Part shown: piece by piece, positions 49,554 to 58,138 of the stretch | Layout: every line of letters begins with the position of its first letter | Numbering within the stretch: position 1 is the first letter of the stretch | Source: Streptomyces orinoci | GTDB taxonomy: Bacteria > Actinomycetota > Actinomycetes > Streptomycetales > Streptomycetaceae | NCBI RefSeq assembly: GCF_003121295.1 | Contig: NZ_PHNC01000029.1 | Location: 1,488,001-1,552,000, forward strand | Length of the DNA: 64,000 nucleotides | Reading direction: 5' to 3' | Program-made: the position numbers and the translations under genes | Notes under the pieces: model-generated | What the model saw: the letters and a program-made list of their open reading frames with translations, nothing else | Database searches by the model: none | What the model was told of the DNA's origin: nothing

Positions 49554-50554
49554 AGTGCTCGCTCCCCCATAAGACCGGCCGCGCCCTTGTCCAGCATCTC
49601 GGCCGCGAGTTCGCGACCGAGCGCCAGCGCGTCCTGGTGGGACACGGGCACGGGACCGGTGGTGGACAGCTGCACCAGCGTGGAGCCGTCGGTGGTGCCG
49701 ACGACGCCGCGCAGGCGCAATTCGGTGACAGCCTGCCCGTCGCCATTGGGGCCTCCCCTGCTCGAGCGAAGTCGAGAGCTTGGGGAAAAGTCGGCCAACG
49801 CACCCACGGGTGCGGAGCAGCCGGCCTCCAGGGCGGCGAGCAGAGAGCGCTCGGCCGTGACGGCGGCCCGGGTGTACGGGTCGTCGAGCTCGGCGAGTGC
49901 GGCGGCGAGCGGTGCGTTGGTCGAAGCGCACTCGATCGCCAGGGCCCCCTGGCCGGGGGCGGGCAAAACCATGTCGGTCTCCAGGTGCTGGGTCGCCTCG
50001 CCGATCCGGCCGATCCGGTTCAGCCCGGCGGCGGCCAGCACCACGGCGTCCAGCTCGCCCTTGGCAACAAAGCCCAGACGGGTGTCGATATTGCCCCGGA
50101 TCGGGACCGTCTCGATCTCCAGACCCAGCTGGCGCGCCCAGGCGTTGAGCTGTGCCATCCGGCGCGGCGAGCCGGTGCCGACCCGGGCGCCCCTGGGCAG
50201 TTCCTCGAAGCGCAGGCCGTCACGGGCCACCAGCACATCGCGCGGGTCCTCGCGGACCGGCACGGCGGCCAGGTTCAGCTCCTCGGGCTGCGCGGTGGGC
50301 AGGTCCTTGAGCGAGTGCACCGCGAAGTCGATCTCCCCGGCGAGGAGCGCGTCCCGCAGCGCGGTGACAAACACGCCGGTGCCGCCGATCTGCGCCAGCG
50401 CCGCACGCGAGACATCACCGAAGGTGGTGATCTCCACCAGTTCGACCGGGCGTCCGGTGATCCGGCGCACCGCCTCGGCGACCTGGCCGGACTGGGCCAT
50501 CGCCAGTTGGCTGCGCCTGGTGCCCAGGCGCAGGGGGGTAATGGTGCCGTTCAT
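49550..50554 (-). CDS. hemC: porphobilinogen deaminase with a repeat-derived insertion
   Basis: A 334-residue hydroxymethylbilane synthase. It shows RLGTRRSQLAMAQSGQVAEA, VHSLKDLPTAQPEELNLAAV, the arginine-rich GTGSPRRMAQL, NIDTRLGFVAKGELDAVVLA and the dipyrromethane cofactor Cys in ALEAGCSAPVGAL. Between the cofactor loop and VTELRLRGVVG it has about 14 extra residues encoded by a dispersed hairpin repeat (49751-49790). The ATG overlaps the hemA stop as ATGA. The catalytic residues are intact, so the enzyme is expected to work. Confidence 0.96.
   Translation of the reverse strand: MNGTITPLRLGTRRSQLAMAQSGQVAEAVRRITGRPVELVEITTFGDVSRAALAQIGGTGVFVTALRDALLAGEIDFAVHSLKDLPTAQPEELNLAAVPVREDPRDVLVARDGLRFEELPRGARVGTGSPRRMAQLNAWARQLGLEIETVPIRGNIDTRLGFVAKGELDAVVLAAAGLNRIGRIGEATQHLETDMVLPAPGQGALAIECASTNAPLAAALAELDDPYTRAAVTAERSLLAALEAGCSAPVGALADFSPSSRLRSSRGGPNGDGQAVTELRLRGVVGTTDGSTLVQLSTTGPVPVSHQDALALGRELAAEMLDKGAAGLMGERAL
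49751..49790. repeat. dispersed CTCGAGCGAAGTCGAG hairpin element inside hemC
   Basis: The element CCCCTGCTCGAGCGAAGTCG with its complementary AGAGCTTGGGG half is a familiar streptomycete intergenic hairpin. Here it lies in frame within hemC, adding about 14 residues near residue 255-268. Outer CCCC and GGGG arms and the CTCGA/TCGAG inner stem are intact. Confidence 0.8.
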
Positions 50555-51909
50555 GCCGACTCCCGTGCTGTGTTGCGCAGTTGTGCGTTGCGGGTATCGG
50601 CCCGGCTGACGGCGGCCACCGTCTGCGGGTCGAGATCGAACAGTTCCCGGAGGGCGTCGGCATAGCCGGCGCCGCCGGGGGTGGCGGCCAGCTCCTTCAC
50701 CCGCACCGTGGGCGCGTGCAGCAGCTTGTCCACGACCCGGCGCACCGTCTGGGCGATCTCCGCGCGTTGCTTGTCGTCCAGGCCGGGCAGCCGCCCGTCC
50801 AGCCGGGCGATCTCGCTCGCCACCACATCGGCGGCCATGGTGCGCAGGGCCACCACGGTGGGGGTGATGTGCGCGGCCCGCTGGGCGGCGCCGAAGGCGG
50901 CCACCTCCTCGGCGACGATGGAGCGCACCTGATCGACATCGGCCGCCATGGGCGCGTCCGCGGACGCCTCCGCGAGCGTCTCGATGTCCACCAGGCGGGC
51001 CCCGGCCAGCCGGTGCACCGCGGCGTCGATGTCGCGCGGCATGGCCAGGTCGAGCAGGGCCAGCGGGCCGCGCCCGGTGACCGCCCGCTCCATGGCGTCC
51101 ACGGTGAGCACCAGGCCGGTGGCACCGGTGCAGGAGACCACGATGTCGGCCAGCGCCAACTCATCGGGCACACAGGACATTTGGATTGCCGTGGCGGTGC
51201 AGCCCGGGCCGCCCGGCTCGGTGAGGATGGCGGCCAGCCGTTCGGCCCGCTCCAGGGTCCGGTTGGCGATGGCCACATGAGCCACTCCGGCCCGCGCCAG
51301 GGTGGCGGCGGCCAGCGAGGACATCGAGCCCGCGCCGATCACCAGCGCCCGCTTGCCCTTGGCCCAGTCGGCCACCGGCTCCCCGGCGGCCAGCTGCTCC
51401 AGGCCGAAGGTCACCAGCGACTGCCCGGCCTTGTCGATGCCGGTCTCGCTGTGCGCCCGCTTGCCCACCCGGAGGGCCTGCTGGAAAAGGTCGTTGAGCA
51501 GCCGCCCGGCGGTGTGCAGCTCCTGGCCCAGGGCCAGCGCGTCCTTGATCTGCCCGAGGATCTGGCCCTCGCCGACCACCATCGAGTCCAGCCCGCAGGC
51601 CACCGAGAACAGATGGTGGACGGCCCGGTCCTCGTAGTGCACATAGAGGTACGGAGTGAGTTCGTCCAGCGGCACCCCGCTGTGCTTGGCCAGCAGGGTG
51701 GACAGCTCGGCGACACCGGCGTGGAACTTGTCCACATCGGCGTAGAGCTCAATGCGGTTGCAGGTGGCCAGCACCGCCGCCTCGGTGGCGGGCTCGGCGG
51801 CGAGGGCGTCATGCACCAGCGCGGCCCGCGCCTCAGGGGCGAGGGCGGCCCGCTCCAGCACGCTCACCGGCGAACTGCGGTGGCTGAGACCGACGACAAG
51901 AAGACTCAT
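50551..51909 (-). CDS. hemA: glutamyl-tRNA reductase
   Basis: A 452-residue HemA that reduces glutamyl-tRNA to glutamate-1-semialdehyde, the first committed haem step. It begins MSLLVVGLSHRSSPVSVLERA, has the catalytic Cys in AAVLATCNRIELYA, HLFSVACGLDSMVVGEGQILGQ, the NADPH motif ALVIGAGSMSSLAA, and a C-terminal dimerisation helix. Overlaps of 4 nt with both rex and hemC show tight coupling. Its product feeds HemL, encoded in another operon in this window. Confidence 0.97.
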   Translation of the reverse strand: MSLLVVGLSHRSSPVSVLERAALAPEARAALVHDALAAEPATEAAVLATCNRIELYADVDKFHAGVAELSTLLAKHSGVPLDELTPYLYVHYEDRAVHHLFSVACGLDSMVVGEGQILGQIKDALALGQELHTAGRLLNDLFQQALRVGKRAHSETGIDKAGQSLVTFGLEQLAAGEPVADWAKGKRALVIGAGSMSSLAAATLARAGVAHVAIANRTLERAERLAAILTEPGGPGCTATAIQMSCVPDELALADIVVSCTGATGLVLTVDAMERAVTGRGPLALLDLAMPRDIDAAVHRLAGARLVDIETLAEASADAPMAADVDQVRSIVAEEVAAFGAAQRAAHITPTVVALRTMAADVVASEIARLDGRLPGLDDKQRAEIAQTVRRVVDKLLHAPTVRVKELAATPGGAGYADALRELFDLDPQTVAAVSRADTRNAQLRNTARESA

Positions 51910-52667
51910 GCCGGCATCACCGCGGGGATCTCCCCGTCCGGTCCCTTCCCGCCCTCGGGCGCACGCACCTCGGCACGCGGCTGCCCGGCGGAAGGCATGG
52001 ACTCCTCACCGGCCTTGCGCTGCTCATGGAAGGCCAGGATCTGCAGCTCGATCGACAGATCGACCTTGCGTACATCCACGCCCTCCGGAACGGAGAGCAC
52101 GGTGGGCGCGAAGTTGAGGATGGAGGTGACCCCGGCCGCCACCAGCCGGTCGCACACCTGCTGCGCGGCCCCGGCCGGGGTGGCGATCACGCCGATGGAG
52201 ACCCCGTTCTCGGTGATGATCGACTCGAGTTCATCGGTGTGCCGCACCGGAAGCCCGGCCACCGGCTTGCCCGCCATGGCCGGGTCGGCGTCGATCAGCG
52301 CCGCGACCCGGAAGCCACGGGAGGCGAAGCCGCCGTAATTGGCCAGCGCCGCACCGAGGTTACCGATGCCGACGATCACAACCGGCCAGTCCTGGGTCAG
52401 GCCGAGCTCGCGGGAGATCTGGTAGACGAGGTACTCCACGTCATAGCCGACCCCGCGGGTGCCATAGGAGCCGAGGTAGCTGAAGTCCTTGCGCAGCTTG
52501 GCGGAGTTGACGCCCGCCGCGGCCGCCAGCTCCTCGGAGGAGACGGTGGGCACCGAGCGCTCGGAGAGCGCGGTCAGTGCGCGCAGATACAGCGGAAGCC
52601 GGGCGACGGTGGCCTCGGGAATCCCTCGGCTTCGGGTCGCCGGTCGGTGAGTTCGGCCAGTTGCCAC
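51906..52667 (-). CDS. rex: redox-sensing transcriptional repressor Rex
   Basis: A 253-residue Rex that binds NADH/NAD+ and represses respiratory genes when NADH is high. It begins VATGRTHRPATRSRGIPEAT, has the winged helix ELAAAAGVNSAKLRKDFSYLGSYGTRGVGYDVEYL, the Rossmann motif VVIVGIGNLGAALANYGGF, and VIATPAGAAQQVCDRL. The GTG at 52667 has AGGAG upstream. It heads an operon with hemA, hemC, cobA/hemD and hemB, and a Rex site lies in its own promoter. The variable tail ends GEIPAVMPA as in other Streptomyces Rex proteins. Confidence 0.97.
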   Translation of the reverse strand: MATGRTHRPATRSRGIPEATVARLPLYLRALTALSERSVPTVSSEELAAAAGVNSAKLRKDFSYLGSYGTRGVGYDVEYLVYQISRELGLTQDWPVVIVGIGNLGAALANYGGFASRGFRVAALIDADPAMAGKPVAGLPVRHTDELESIITENGVSIGVIATPAGAAQQVCDRLVAAGVTSILNFAPTVLSVPEGVDVRKVDLSIELQILAFHEQRKAGEESMPSAGQPRAEVRAPEGGKGPDGEIPAVMPA

Positions 52668-52732
52668 GGTGCTCCTGCGGGTAGCGCGGGGCTTAAGGCG
52701 GCGCCTCGTCCCAGGACCGCCCCGTCGAACGC

Positions 52733-52761
52733 AGGCTATGCCTTTGTGAACGCGTGCACAA
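52733..52761 (-). promoter_or_regulatory. candidate rex-hem operon promoter
   Basis: On the minus strand TTGTGC (52761-52756) and TAGCCT (52738-52733) are separated by exactly 17 nt, matching a vegetative promoter. The Rex operator lies across the -35 box and spacer, the correct geometry for repression. Confidence 0.65.
52745..52760. promoter_or_regulatory. Rex operator (ROP)
   Basis: TGTGAACGCGTGCACA matches the Rex consensus TGTGAAN4TTCACA except for one base of the right arm. It sits 78-93 bp upstream of the rex start codon. In S. coelicolor Rex represses its own operon through such a site. Confidence 0.85.
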
Positions 52762-53067
52762 AGATGGTGTCCGCTTTGTCCGGGCAAAGTGATGGGTCTC
52801 ACGCGAGCTTTCGGCCCGGTCCGGGAACCGCGGACGGTGCACCGGGACACGGGCGCTCACTCCTCACGCTTATCCCCCGGACACCAACAAATCGCCACAC
52901 GATAGTAGTCGACTCAGGCACCTATACGTACGGCCCGCAGCCGCCAACGGCGCCCGCCCCCCACACACAAGCGAGCCCAACCTCCCGGACAAGCTCAACG
53001 GGTGGTGCGCGGGTGGGGCAGCGCCGCAGGCGAAACGCACCCGCACCCGACCACGCACAATGACTGC
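52762..53067. other. 306-bp gap upstream of rex promoter
   Basis: The stretch lies between the rex promoter and the divergent glutaredoxin-like gene. It probably holds the latter's promoter. A CACGATAGTAGTCGAC segment near 52896-52911 is locally AT-rich and could be promoter DNA. I see no gene in it. Confidence 0.5.
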
Positions 53068-53346
53068 ATGAGCCCCCTACTGCGCCGCACCCCCCGCAAA
53101 AACCCCGAAGACCACCTGGTCACCCTCGTCGGCAAACCGGACTGCCACCTCTGCGAGACCGCCGAGCAGACCATCGCCGAGGTCTGCGCCGAGCTCGGCA
53201 CCCCCTGGGAGAAGAAGGACATCACCCAGGACCAGGAGCTCCACCGCAAGTACTGGGAGCAGATCCCGGTCATCCTGATCGACGGCGAACAGCACGACTT
53301 CTGGCGCGTGGACCCGGCCCGCCTGCGCAAAGCCCTCACCCGCTGA
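53068..53346 (+). CDS. glutaredoxin-like protein
   Basis: A 92-residue DUF836-type glutaredoxin-like protein. The redox motif is GKPDCHLCETAEQT (CxxC), and the cis-Pro segment is QIPVILIDGEQHDFWRVD. A basic N-terminus precedes the domain. The ATG at 53068 is used by relatives. It is divergent from rex and may belong to the same redox-homeostasis neighbourhood. A thiol-disulfide exchange role in the cytoplasm is expected, but no partner is known. Confidence 0.88.
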   Translation: MSPLLRRTPRKNPEDHLVTLVGKPDCHLCETAEQTIAEVCAELGTPWEKKDITQDQELHRKYWEQIPVILIDGEQHDFWRVDPARLRKALTR

Positions 53347-53444
53347 CCTACCGGCCGGACAGTAACGCTACCGACGCGTAAAGTTCACGTCACCGAGAAG
53401 CACACACTCCAAGCCCCCCGAACAAAGTGACTATGCTCCGGTGC

Positions 53445-54374
53445 ATGGCCGCACTCGCATGGCTCACCAGTCGCCGCCGTTTCGCCACCGCCCGCAGCGT
53501 ACGGGCCGGCGAGGCCGCCGCTGAGGCAGCCCGCAAGTCCGCGCAGGAGCAGGAGGAAGCCCGGCCCCCGGAGCCGGCCGAGCCTCAGTTCCCGGTCGTC
53601 GGCGACGCCAGGGCCGCCGCCTTCTTCGACCTGGACAACACGATCATGCAGGGCGCGGCCATGTTCCACTTCGGCCGTGGCCTCTACAAGCGCCACTTCT
53701 TCGGCAAGCGCGACCTGGCCCGCTTCGCCTGGCAGCAGGCCTGGTTCCGGCTGGCCGGCATCGAGGACCCCGAGCACATCCAGGACGCCCGCGACAGCGT
53801 GCTGTCCATCGTCAAGGGCCACCGGGTCTCCGAGCTGATGACCATCGGCGAGGAGATCTACGACGAGTACATGGCCGAGCGCATCTGGCCCGGCACCCGC
53901 GCCCTGGCCCAGGCCCACCTGGACGCCGGGCAGAAGGTCTGGCTGGTCACCGCCGCCCCCGTGGAGACCGCCACCATCATCGCCCGCCGCCTGGGCCTGA
54001 CCGGCGCCCTGGGCACCGTCGCCGAGTCCGTCGGCGGCGTCTACACCGGCAAGCTGGTCGGCGAGCTGCTGCACGGCCCGGCCAAGGCCGAGGCGGTCCG
54101 CGCCCTGGCCGCCGCCGAGGGCCTGGACCTGGACCGCTGCGCCGCCTACAGCGACTCCGCCAACGACATCCCGATGCTCTCCCTGGTCGGCCACCCGCAC
54201 GCGGTCAACCCCGACGCCCGGCTGCGCCGGCATGCCCGCGAGCACGGCTGGCGGGTGCGCGACTACCGCACCGGCCGCAAGGCGGCCCGGATCGGCATCC
54301 CGGCCGCGGTCGGCCTGGGCGCCCTGGGCGGCGCCGCCGCCGTAGCCCTCGCCGTCCACCGCCGCCGCCGCTGA
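53445..54374 (+). CDS. HAD-IB family phosphatase with C-terminal membrane helix
   Basis: A 309-residue SerB-like haloacid-dehalogenase hydrolase. Motif I is AAAFFDLDNTIMQG, motif II VWLVTAAPVETA, motif III lies around GPAKAEAVRAL, and motif IV is AAYSDSANDIPML. A final hydrophobic segment (IGIPAAVGLGALGGAAAVALAV) could anchor it. The N-terminal 60 residues are charged. The ATG at 53445 is chosen over two earlier in-frame starts because it gives the conserved MAALAWLT opening. In streptomycetes this gene lies before bldN; a developmental role is not established. Confidence 0.88.
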   Translation: MAALAWLTSRRRFATARSVRAGEAAAEAARKSAQEQEEARPPEPAEPQFPVVGDARAAAFFDLDNTIMQGAAMFHFGRGLYKRHFFGKRDLARFAWQQAWFRLAGIEDPEHIQDARDSVLSIVKGHRVSELMTIGEEIYDEYMAERIWPGTRALAQAHLDAGQKVWLVTAAPVETATIIARRLGLTGALGTVAESVGGVYTGKLVGELLHGPAKAEAVRALAAAEGLDLDRCAAYSDSANDIPMLSLVGHPHAVNPDARLRRHAREHGWRVRDYRTGRKAARIGIPAAVGLGALGGAAAVALAVHRRRR

Positions 54375-54787
54375 CCGTACGGCCCGTACGGGCCACCCCG
54401 CACACCCCATCACCGGATCGGGCGACCGCCCGGGTCACGGTCGGCCACCCATCCGGATACTTACCGTAACTGCCGCCTCCCGGCAGGCAATCCGGTTTTC
54501 ATACCCCACTGACGCGCCGCCAGTCCTGCCCTGCCCGGATTGCCACAACACGCTGCCCAATCGACCACACCACGAACAAAGTTGGTCAACTCCCATACGC
54601 AGTTCGATATTTGATCAACCCCCAAGTGGCGACAGACCGAACGGAAACGATGATTTGAGCAACTCGGCGTAGCGCTGCCTGTACGAAGGGTTATTCTCCT
54701 CAGACGCAAACCGGTCCCTCGCTTGTCCCTACGAGGAGTGAACGGTCCGGTACTGCACGTGATGGAAGCTCTGCCTCTGGGAGTCCC
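54375..54787 (+). promoter_or_regulatory. 413-bp regulatory region upstream of bldN
   Basis: This gap should contain the bldN promoter and leader. Two related near-palindromes, GTTGGTCAAC (54581-54590) and TTTGATCAAC (54610-54619), are the only visible site-like elements. bldN is a direct BldD target in Streptomyces, but I could not place a BldD box confidently by eye. Confidence 0.4.
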
Positions 54788-55600
54788 GTGTACCCACACG
54801 TCGGGGTTGACGCCTCGGGCCTGGCTACGCTGCGCGCAGCGGTCCTCGACCGTCTGCGCGGCTTCGTCCCCACCGCGTACGCCGTCCCCGCCTTTGCCAC
54901 GCTCGCCCCCTCCGTAGCAGCCGGCCCGGCCTTCGGGCAGCGGAGCCCCTGCTACGCCCTCGCCGAGGGCGGTGCCGCGGTCGGCAGACGCGCCCGCCGC
55001 GGCACCGGCACGGGGGCCACCACCACCGCCCGCCGCCCGAGCGCCGACAGCGACAGCGCCCGGATGCTCGATCTGGTCGAGCGCGCCCAGGCCGGCGAGG
55101 CCGAGGCATTCGGCCGACTCTACGACCAGTACGCCGACACCGTTTACCGCTACATCTACTACCGGGTGGGCGGCCGGGCCACCGCCGAAGACCTCACCAG
55201 CGAGACGTTCCTGCGCGCCCTGCGCCGCATCGGCACCTTCACCTGGCAGGGCCGCGACTTCGGCGCCTGGCTGGTGACCATCGCCCGCAACCTGGTGGCC
55301 GACCACTTCAAGTCGTCCCGCTTCCGGCTGGAAGTGACCACCGGCGAGATGCTCGACGCCAACGAGGTCGAGCGCTCCCCCGAGGAGTCCGTCCTCGAAT
55401 CCCTTTCCAACGCCGCCCTGTTGGAGGCGGTGCGCAAGCTCAACCCCCAGCAGCAGGAGTGCGTCACCCTGCGTTTCCTCCAGGGCCTGTCGGTCGCCGA
55501 GACCGCCCGGGTCATGGGCAAGAACGAGGGCGCCATCAAGACCCTCCAGTACCGCGCGGTACGCACCCTCGCCAGACTTCTCCCGGACGACGCCCGCTGA
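54788..55600 (+). CDS. bldN: developmental ECF sigma factor BldN
   Basis: A 270-residue sigma factor with an N-terminal pro-sequence of about 90 residues (YPHVGVDASGLATLRAAVLD onward), which is unusual among ECF sigmas and removed during development in S. coelicolor. Region 2 is FGRLYDQYADTVYRYIYYRV to TFLRALRRIGTF; region 4 is LNPQQQECVTLRFLQGLSVAETARVMGKNEGAIKTLQYRAVRTL. It directs genes for aerial growth, such as bldM, chaplins and rodlins. GTG at 54788 is the start. The anti-sigma gene rsbN follows on the same strand. Confidence 0.96.
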   Translation: MYPHVGVDASGLATLRAAVLDRLRGFVPTAYAVPAFATLAPSVAAGPAFGQRSPCYALAEGGAAVGRRARRGTGTGATTTARRPSADSDSARMLDLVERAQAGEAEAFGRLYDQYADTVYRYIYYRVGGRATAEDLTSETFLRALRRIGTFTWQGRDFGAWLVTIARNLVADHFKSSRFRLEVTTGEMLDANEVERSPEESVLESLSNAALLEAVRKLNPQQQECVTLRFLQGLSVAETARVMGKNEGAIKTLQYRAVRTLARLLPDDAR

Positions 55601-55668
55601 CGCCCGCCGGTCCGCGTCCCCCTCCGGGGCCCGTAATCCACCCGCGGGCGCGCACCTCGCCCGCGTCG

Positions 55669-55697
55669 CGTAACCCGACTGCCACGCCGCTCGTTGT
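55669..55697 (+). promoter_or_regulatory. sigma-BldN-type promoter before rsbN
   Basis: CGTAAC (55669-55674) and CGTTGT (55692-55697) are separated by 17 nt, close to the sigma-BldN promoter form (CGTAAC, about 16 nt, CGTTGA). It lies 130 bp upstream of rsbN. In S. venezuelae rsbN is itself a sigma-BldN target, which this site would explain. Confidence 0.65.
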
Positions 55698-55826
55698 CCG
55701 GGATGCAGACTTCCCGCGCTCGCGCCATGCCCGCAATCACTCACTCGATCGAGTGGATGCCCTCAAGGCGTGCAACCTCCAGGTGTTCAGGGGAGTCGAT
55801 CGTCATGACGAGAGGAGGTGCCGCCC

Positions 55827-57050
55827 GTGATCGCGAATGTATCGGCGCACCGGCGGGCGAACGCCTTCGCCCAAGCCCTGGAAGACCGGAAGCTCCAGGA
55901 CGCGGCGGCCGCACGGCCCGGCCCGGCAGCGGATACGGCGGCGGATTCCCCGGCCCCGCCGGGCGGCGAACAGGGCAAGCTGCTGGCTCTGGCCGATGGG
56001 CTCGCCCAGCTGCCTGCCCCGGAGCTTGATCCCGAGGTCAAGACCGTGCAGCGGGCCCGGCTGATCGCCGCCATGGAAGCCCAGTTCGCCGGTGGCGCCG
56101 CCGTTCCCGAGCAGCGCGGCAGCAAATCCGGCGGCCGGGGCGCCCACCGGGCGAGCACGCTGGGCCGGCTGAAGCCCCGCTCCCGCTGGTCCAAGGGCCT
56201 GGCGGCCGGCGGTCTCACCGTGGGTGTGGCGGCCGGGGCGTTCGGCGGAGTGGCCGCCGCCAGTTCCAACGCCCTGCCGGGCGACACCCTCTACGGCCTC
56301 AAGCGCGGCATGGAAGACCTCAAGCTGGGCCTCGCCGACAGCGACTCCGAGCGCGGCGAGATCCTGCTGGACCAGGCGTCCACCCGGCTCTCCGAGGCCC
56401 GCCGCCTGATGGAGCGCGGCCGCTCCGGCCCGCTGGACCATGAGTCGCTCAGCGAGATCCGCCGGACCCTCTCCGGTATGCGCCATGACGTCTCCGAGGG
56501 CCACCGGCTGCTGCGCGGCGCCTTTGAGCGCGATGGCTCACTGGCCCCGATGCGGCTGCTGTCCTCCTTCACCGCCTCCCACCAGGAGGGCTGGAGCCAG
56601 CTGCGCGACCGGCTGCCGCTCCCCCTCAATGATGTGAAGGAGCAGGTGAGTTCGGCCTTCAAGGCCATAGACGATGATGTCCAGCCGCTGCAGTCGCTGC
56701 TGCACGGCACCGGCAGGCAGGACGCCCACGGCAAGCCGGAGACCCCGGCCCGGCACGGTGCCCCGGGCAGCGCCGGGCACAGCGCCCCGGCGCCCCGTAC
56801 CTCGCAGAGCACGGACGGCAGGCAGCCCGGCGGCCAGTCCGCCCAGCCGTCCAGCGGTGCTCATGAGGACCACGACGGTCTGCTCGGCCCCGGCGGGCTG
56901 CTGCACCCGCCCAACTCGGGTGAGAGCTCCGGCACTTCGGGCTCGGCGCACGGCAAGGAGGAGAAGTCCAGGCAGCCGGACATCACCATCCCGCCGATCC
57001 TGCCCAATGTCCTCCCGGGGCTGGGCCTGCAGGGCGAGGACGCCAAGTAG
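55827..57050 (+). CDS. rsbN: membrane anti-sigma factor RsbN
   Basis: A 407-residue single-pass protein. The cytoplasmic N-terminus (about 1-110) begins VIANVSAHRRANAFAQALED and would hold sigma-BldN. The membrane helix is GLAAGGLTVGVAAGAFGGVA (about 128-147). Outside is a DUF5667 helical domain (ALPGDTLYGLKRGMEDLKLGL, then the helix LDQASTRLSEARRLME) and a long disordered Ser/Gly/Pro tail. GTG 55827 has AGGAGG eight bases upstream. Its position next to bldN and the preceding promoter support the call. Confidence 0.93.
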   Translation: MIANVSAHRRANAFAQALEDRKLQDAAAARPGPAADTAADSPAPPGGEQGKLLALADGLAQLPAPELDPEVKTVQRARLIAAMEAQFAGGAAVPEQRGSKSGGRGAHRASTLGRLKPRSRWSKGLAAGGLTVGVAAGAFGGVAAASSNALPGDTLYGLKRGMEDLKLGLADSDSERGEILLDQASTRLSEARRLMERGRSGPLDHESLSEIRRTLSGMRHDVSEGHRLLRGAFERDGSLAPMRLLSSFTASHQEGWSQLRDRLPLPLNDVKEQVSSAFKAIDDDVQPLQSLLHGTGRQDAHGKPETPARHGAPGSAGHSAPAPRTSQSTDGRQPGGQSAQPSSGAHEDHDGLLGPGGLLHPPNSGESSGTSGSAHGKEEKSRQPDITIPPILPNVLPGLGLQGEDAK

Positions 57051-57089
57051 CCCACCGGCGGCGGTCGGTGTTCTTCCGGGCCATCCGGC

Positions 57090-58124
57090 TCAGAAGAACA
57101 CCGACCGCCGCTGTACGAGCAGCTTGTAGAGGGTGTGCTGAATCGTTTCCCGCACCTGGTCGGTGAGGTTGAACATCAGCATGGGATCGTCCGCCGCCTC
57201 CGCCGGATAGCCATCGGTGGGAATCGGCTCACCGAACTGGATGGTCCACTTCGTCGGCAGGGGCACCAGCCCCAGCGGCCCCAGCCAGGGCCAGGTCGGC
57301 GTCAGCGGGAAATACGGAAAGCCGAACAGCCGGGCCACCGTCCTGGAGTTGCCGAGCATCGGATAGATCTCCTCGGCCCCGACAATGGAGCAGGGCACGA
57401 TCGGCGCCCCCGCGCGCAGCGCCGTGGAGACAAAGCCGCCCCGCCCGAAGCGCTGCAGCTTGTACCGCTCGGAGAACGGCTTGCCGATCCCCTTGAAGCC
57501 CTCCGGCATCACCCCCACCACCTCGCCGCGCTCCAGCAGCTGCTGGGCGTCCTCGGCGCAGGCCAGGGTGTGCCCCAGCTTGCGGGAGATCTCATTGATG
57601 CCCGGCAGCATAAACACCAGGTCCGCGGCGAGCATCCGCAGATCCCGGCCGGCCGGATGGTGGTCGTGCACCGCCACCTGCAGCATCAGCCCGTCCACCG
57701 GCAGCGTCCCGGAGTGGTTGGCGACCACCAGGGCCGCGCCCTTCTCCGGGATGTTCTCGATGCCGCGTACCTCCACCCGGAAGTACTTCTCGTAGAACGG
57801 GCGCAGCGCCGACATCACCACCTGGTCGGTGAGCTCCTTGTCGAAGCCGAAGTCATCGACCTCGTAGTCACCGGTGATCCGGCGGCGCAGGAAGTTCAGC
57901 CCATGCGCCACCTTCCGTTCCCAGCCCCCGCCGCCCTCCTGCGGCGGCCCCTCCACGGGCGTAGCGGGCTCCTCGGACTCCGGACGGCCGCCGGACTCCG
58001 GACGGGGCGCCGGGACGGGCGTCAGGGACGCCGCCCGCTTGGTGCGGCCGGGGGCCGGGGAGCGCCTGCCGCGCCGCTTGGTGCGCGGTTCCTCGCCGAA
58101 CGGGATGACCTTCGCATCCGCCAT
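57090..58124 (-). CDS. PlsC-type lysophospholipid acyltransferase
   Basis: A 344-residue acyltransferase. After a basic disordered N-terminus (about 1-75) it has the HX4D motif as VVANHSGTLPVDGL, the second block GEVVGVMPEGFKGIGKP, and VPCSIVGAEEIYPM. These are the PlsC signatures of glycerolipid acylation at the membrane. It is convergent with rsbN and starts about 15 bp after the epimerase stop. An alternative GTG at 58142 would overlap that stop as GTGA. In Streptomyces this pair always follows bldN/rsbN as far as I recall. Confidence 0.9.
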   Translation of the reverse strand: MADAKVIPFGEEPRTKRRGRRSPAPGRTKRAASLTPVPAPRPESGGRPESEEPATPVEGPPQEGGGGWERKVAHGLNFLRRRITGDYEVDDFGFDKELTDQVVMSALRPFYEKYFRVEVRGIENIPEKGAALVVANHSGTLPVDGLMLQVAVHDHHPAGRDLRMLAADLVFMLPGINEISRKLGHTLACAEDAQQLLERGEVVGVMPEGFKGIGKPFSERYKLQRFGRGGFVSTALRAGAPIVPCSIVGAEEIYPMLGNSRTVARLFGFPYFPLTPTWPWLGPLGLVPLPTKWTIQFGEPIPTDGYPAEAADDPMLMFNLTDQVRETIQHTLYKLLVQRRSVFF

Positions 58125-58138
58125 GGTGCGTGCGCTCC

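Noticed and set aside
54700..54787. Separate short gene before bldN
   Set aside because: Short frames here lack ribosome-binding sites and recognisable sequence, and the region fits a promoter and leader.
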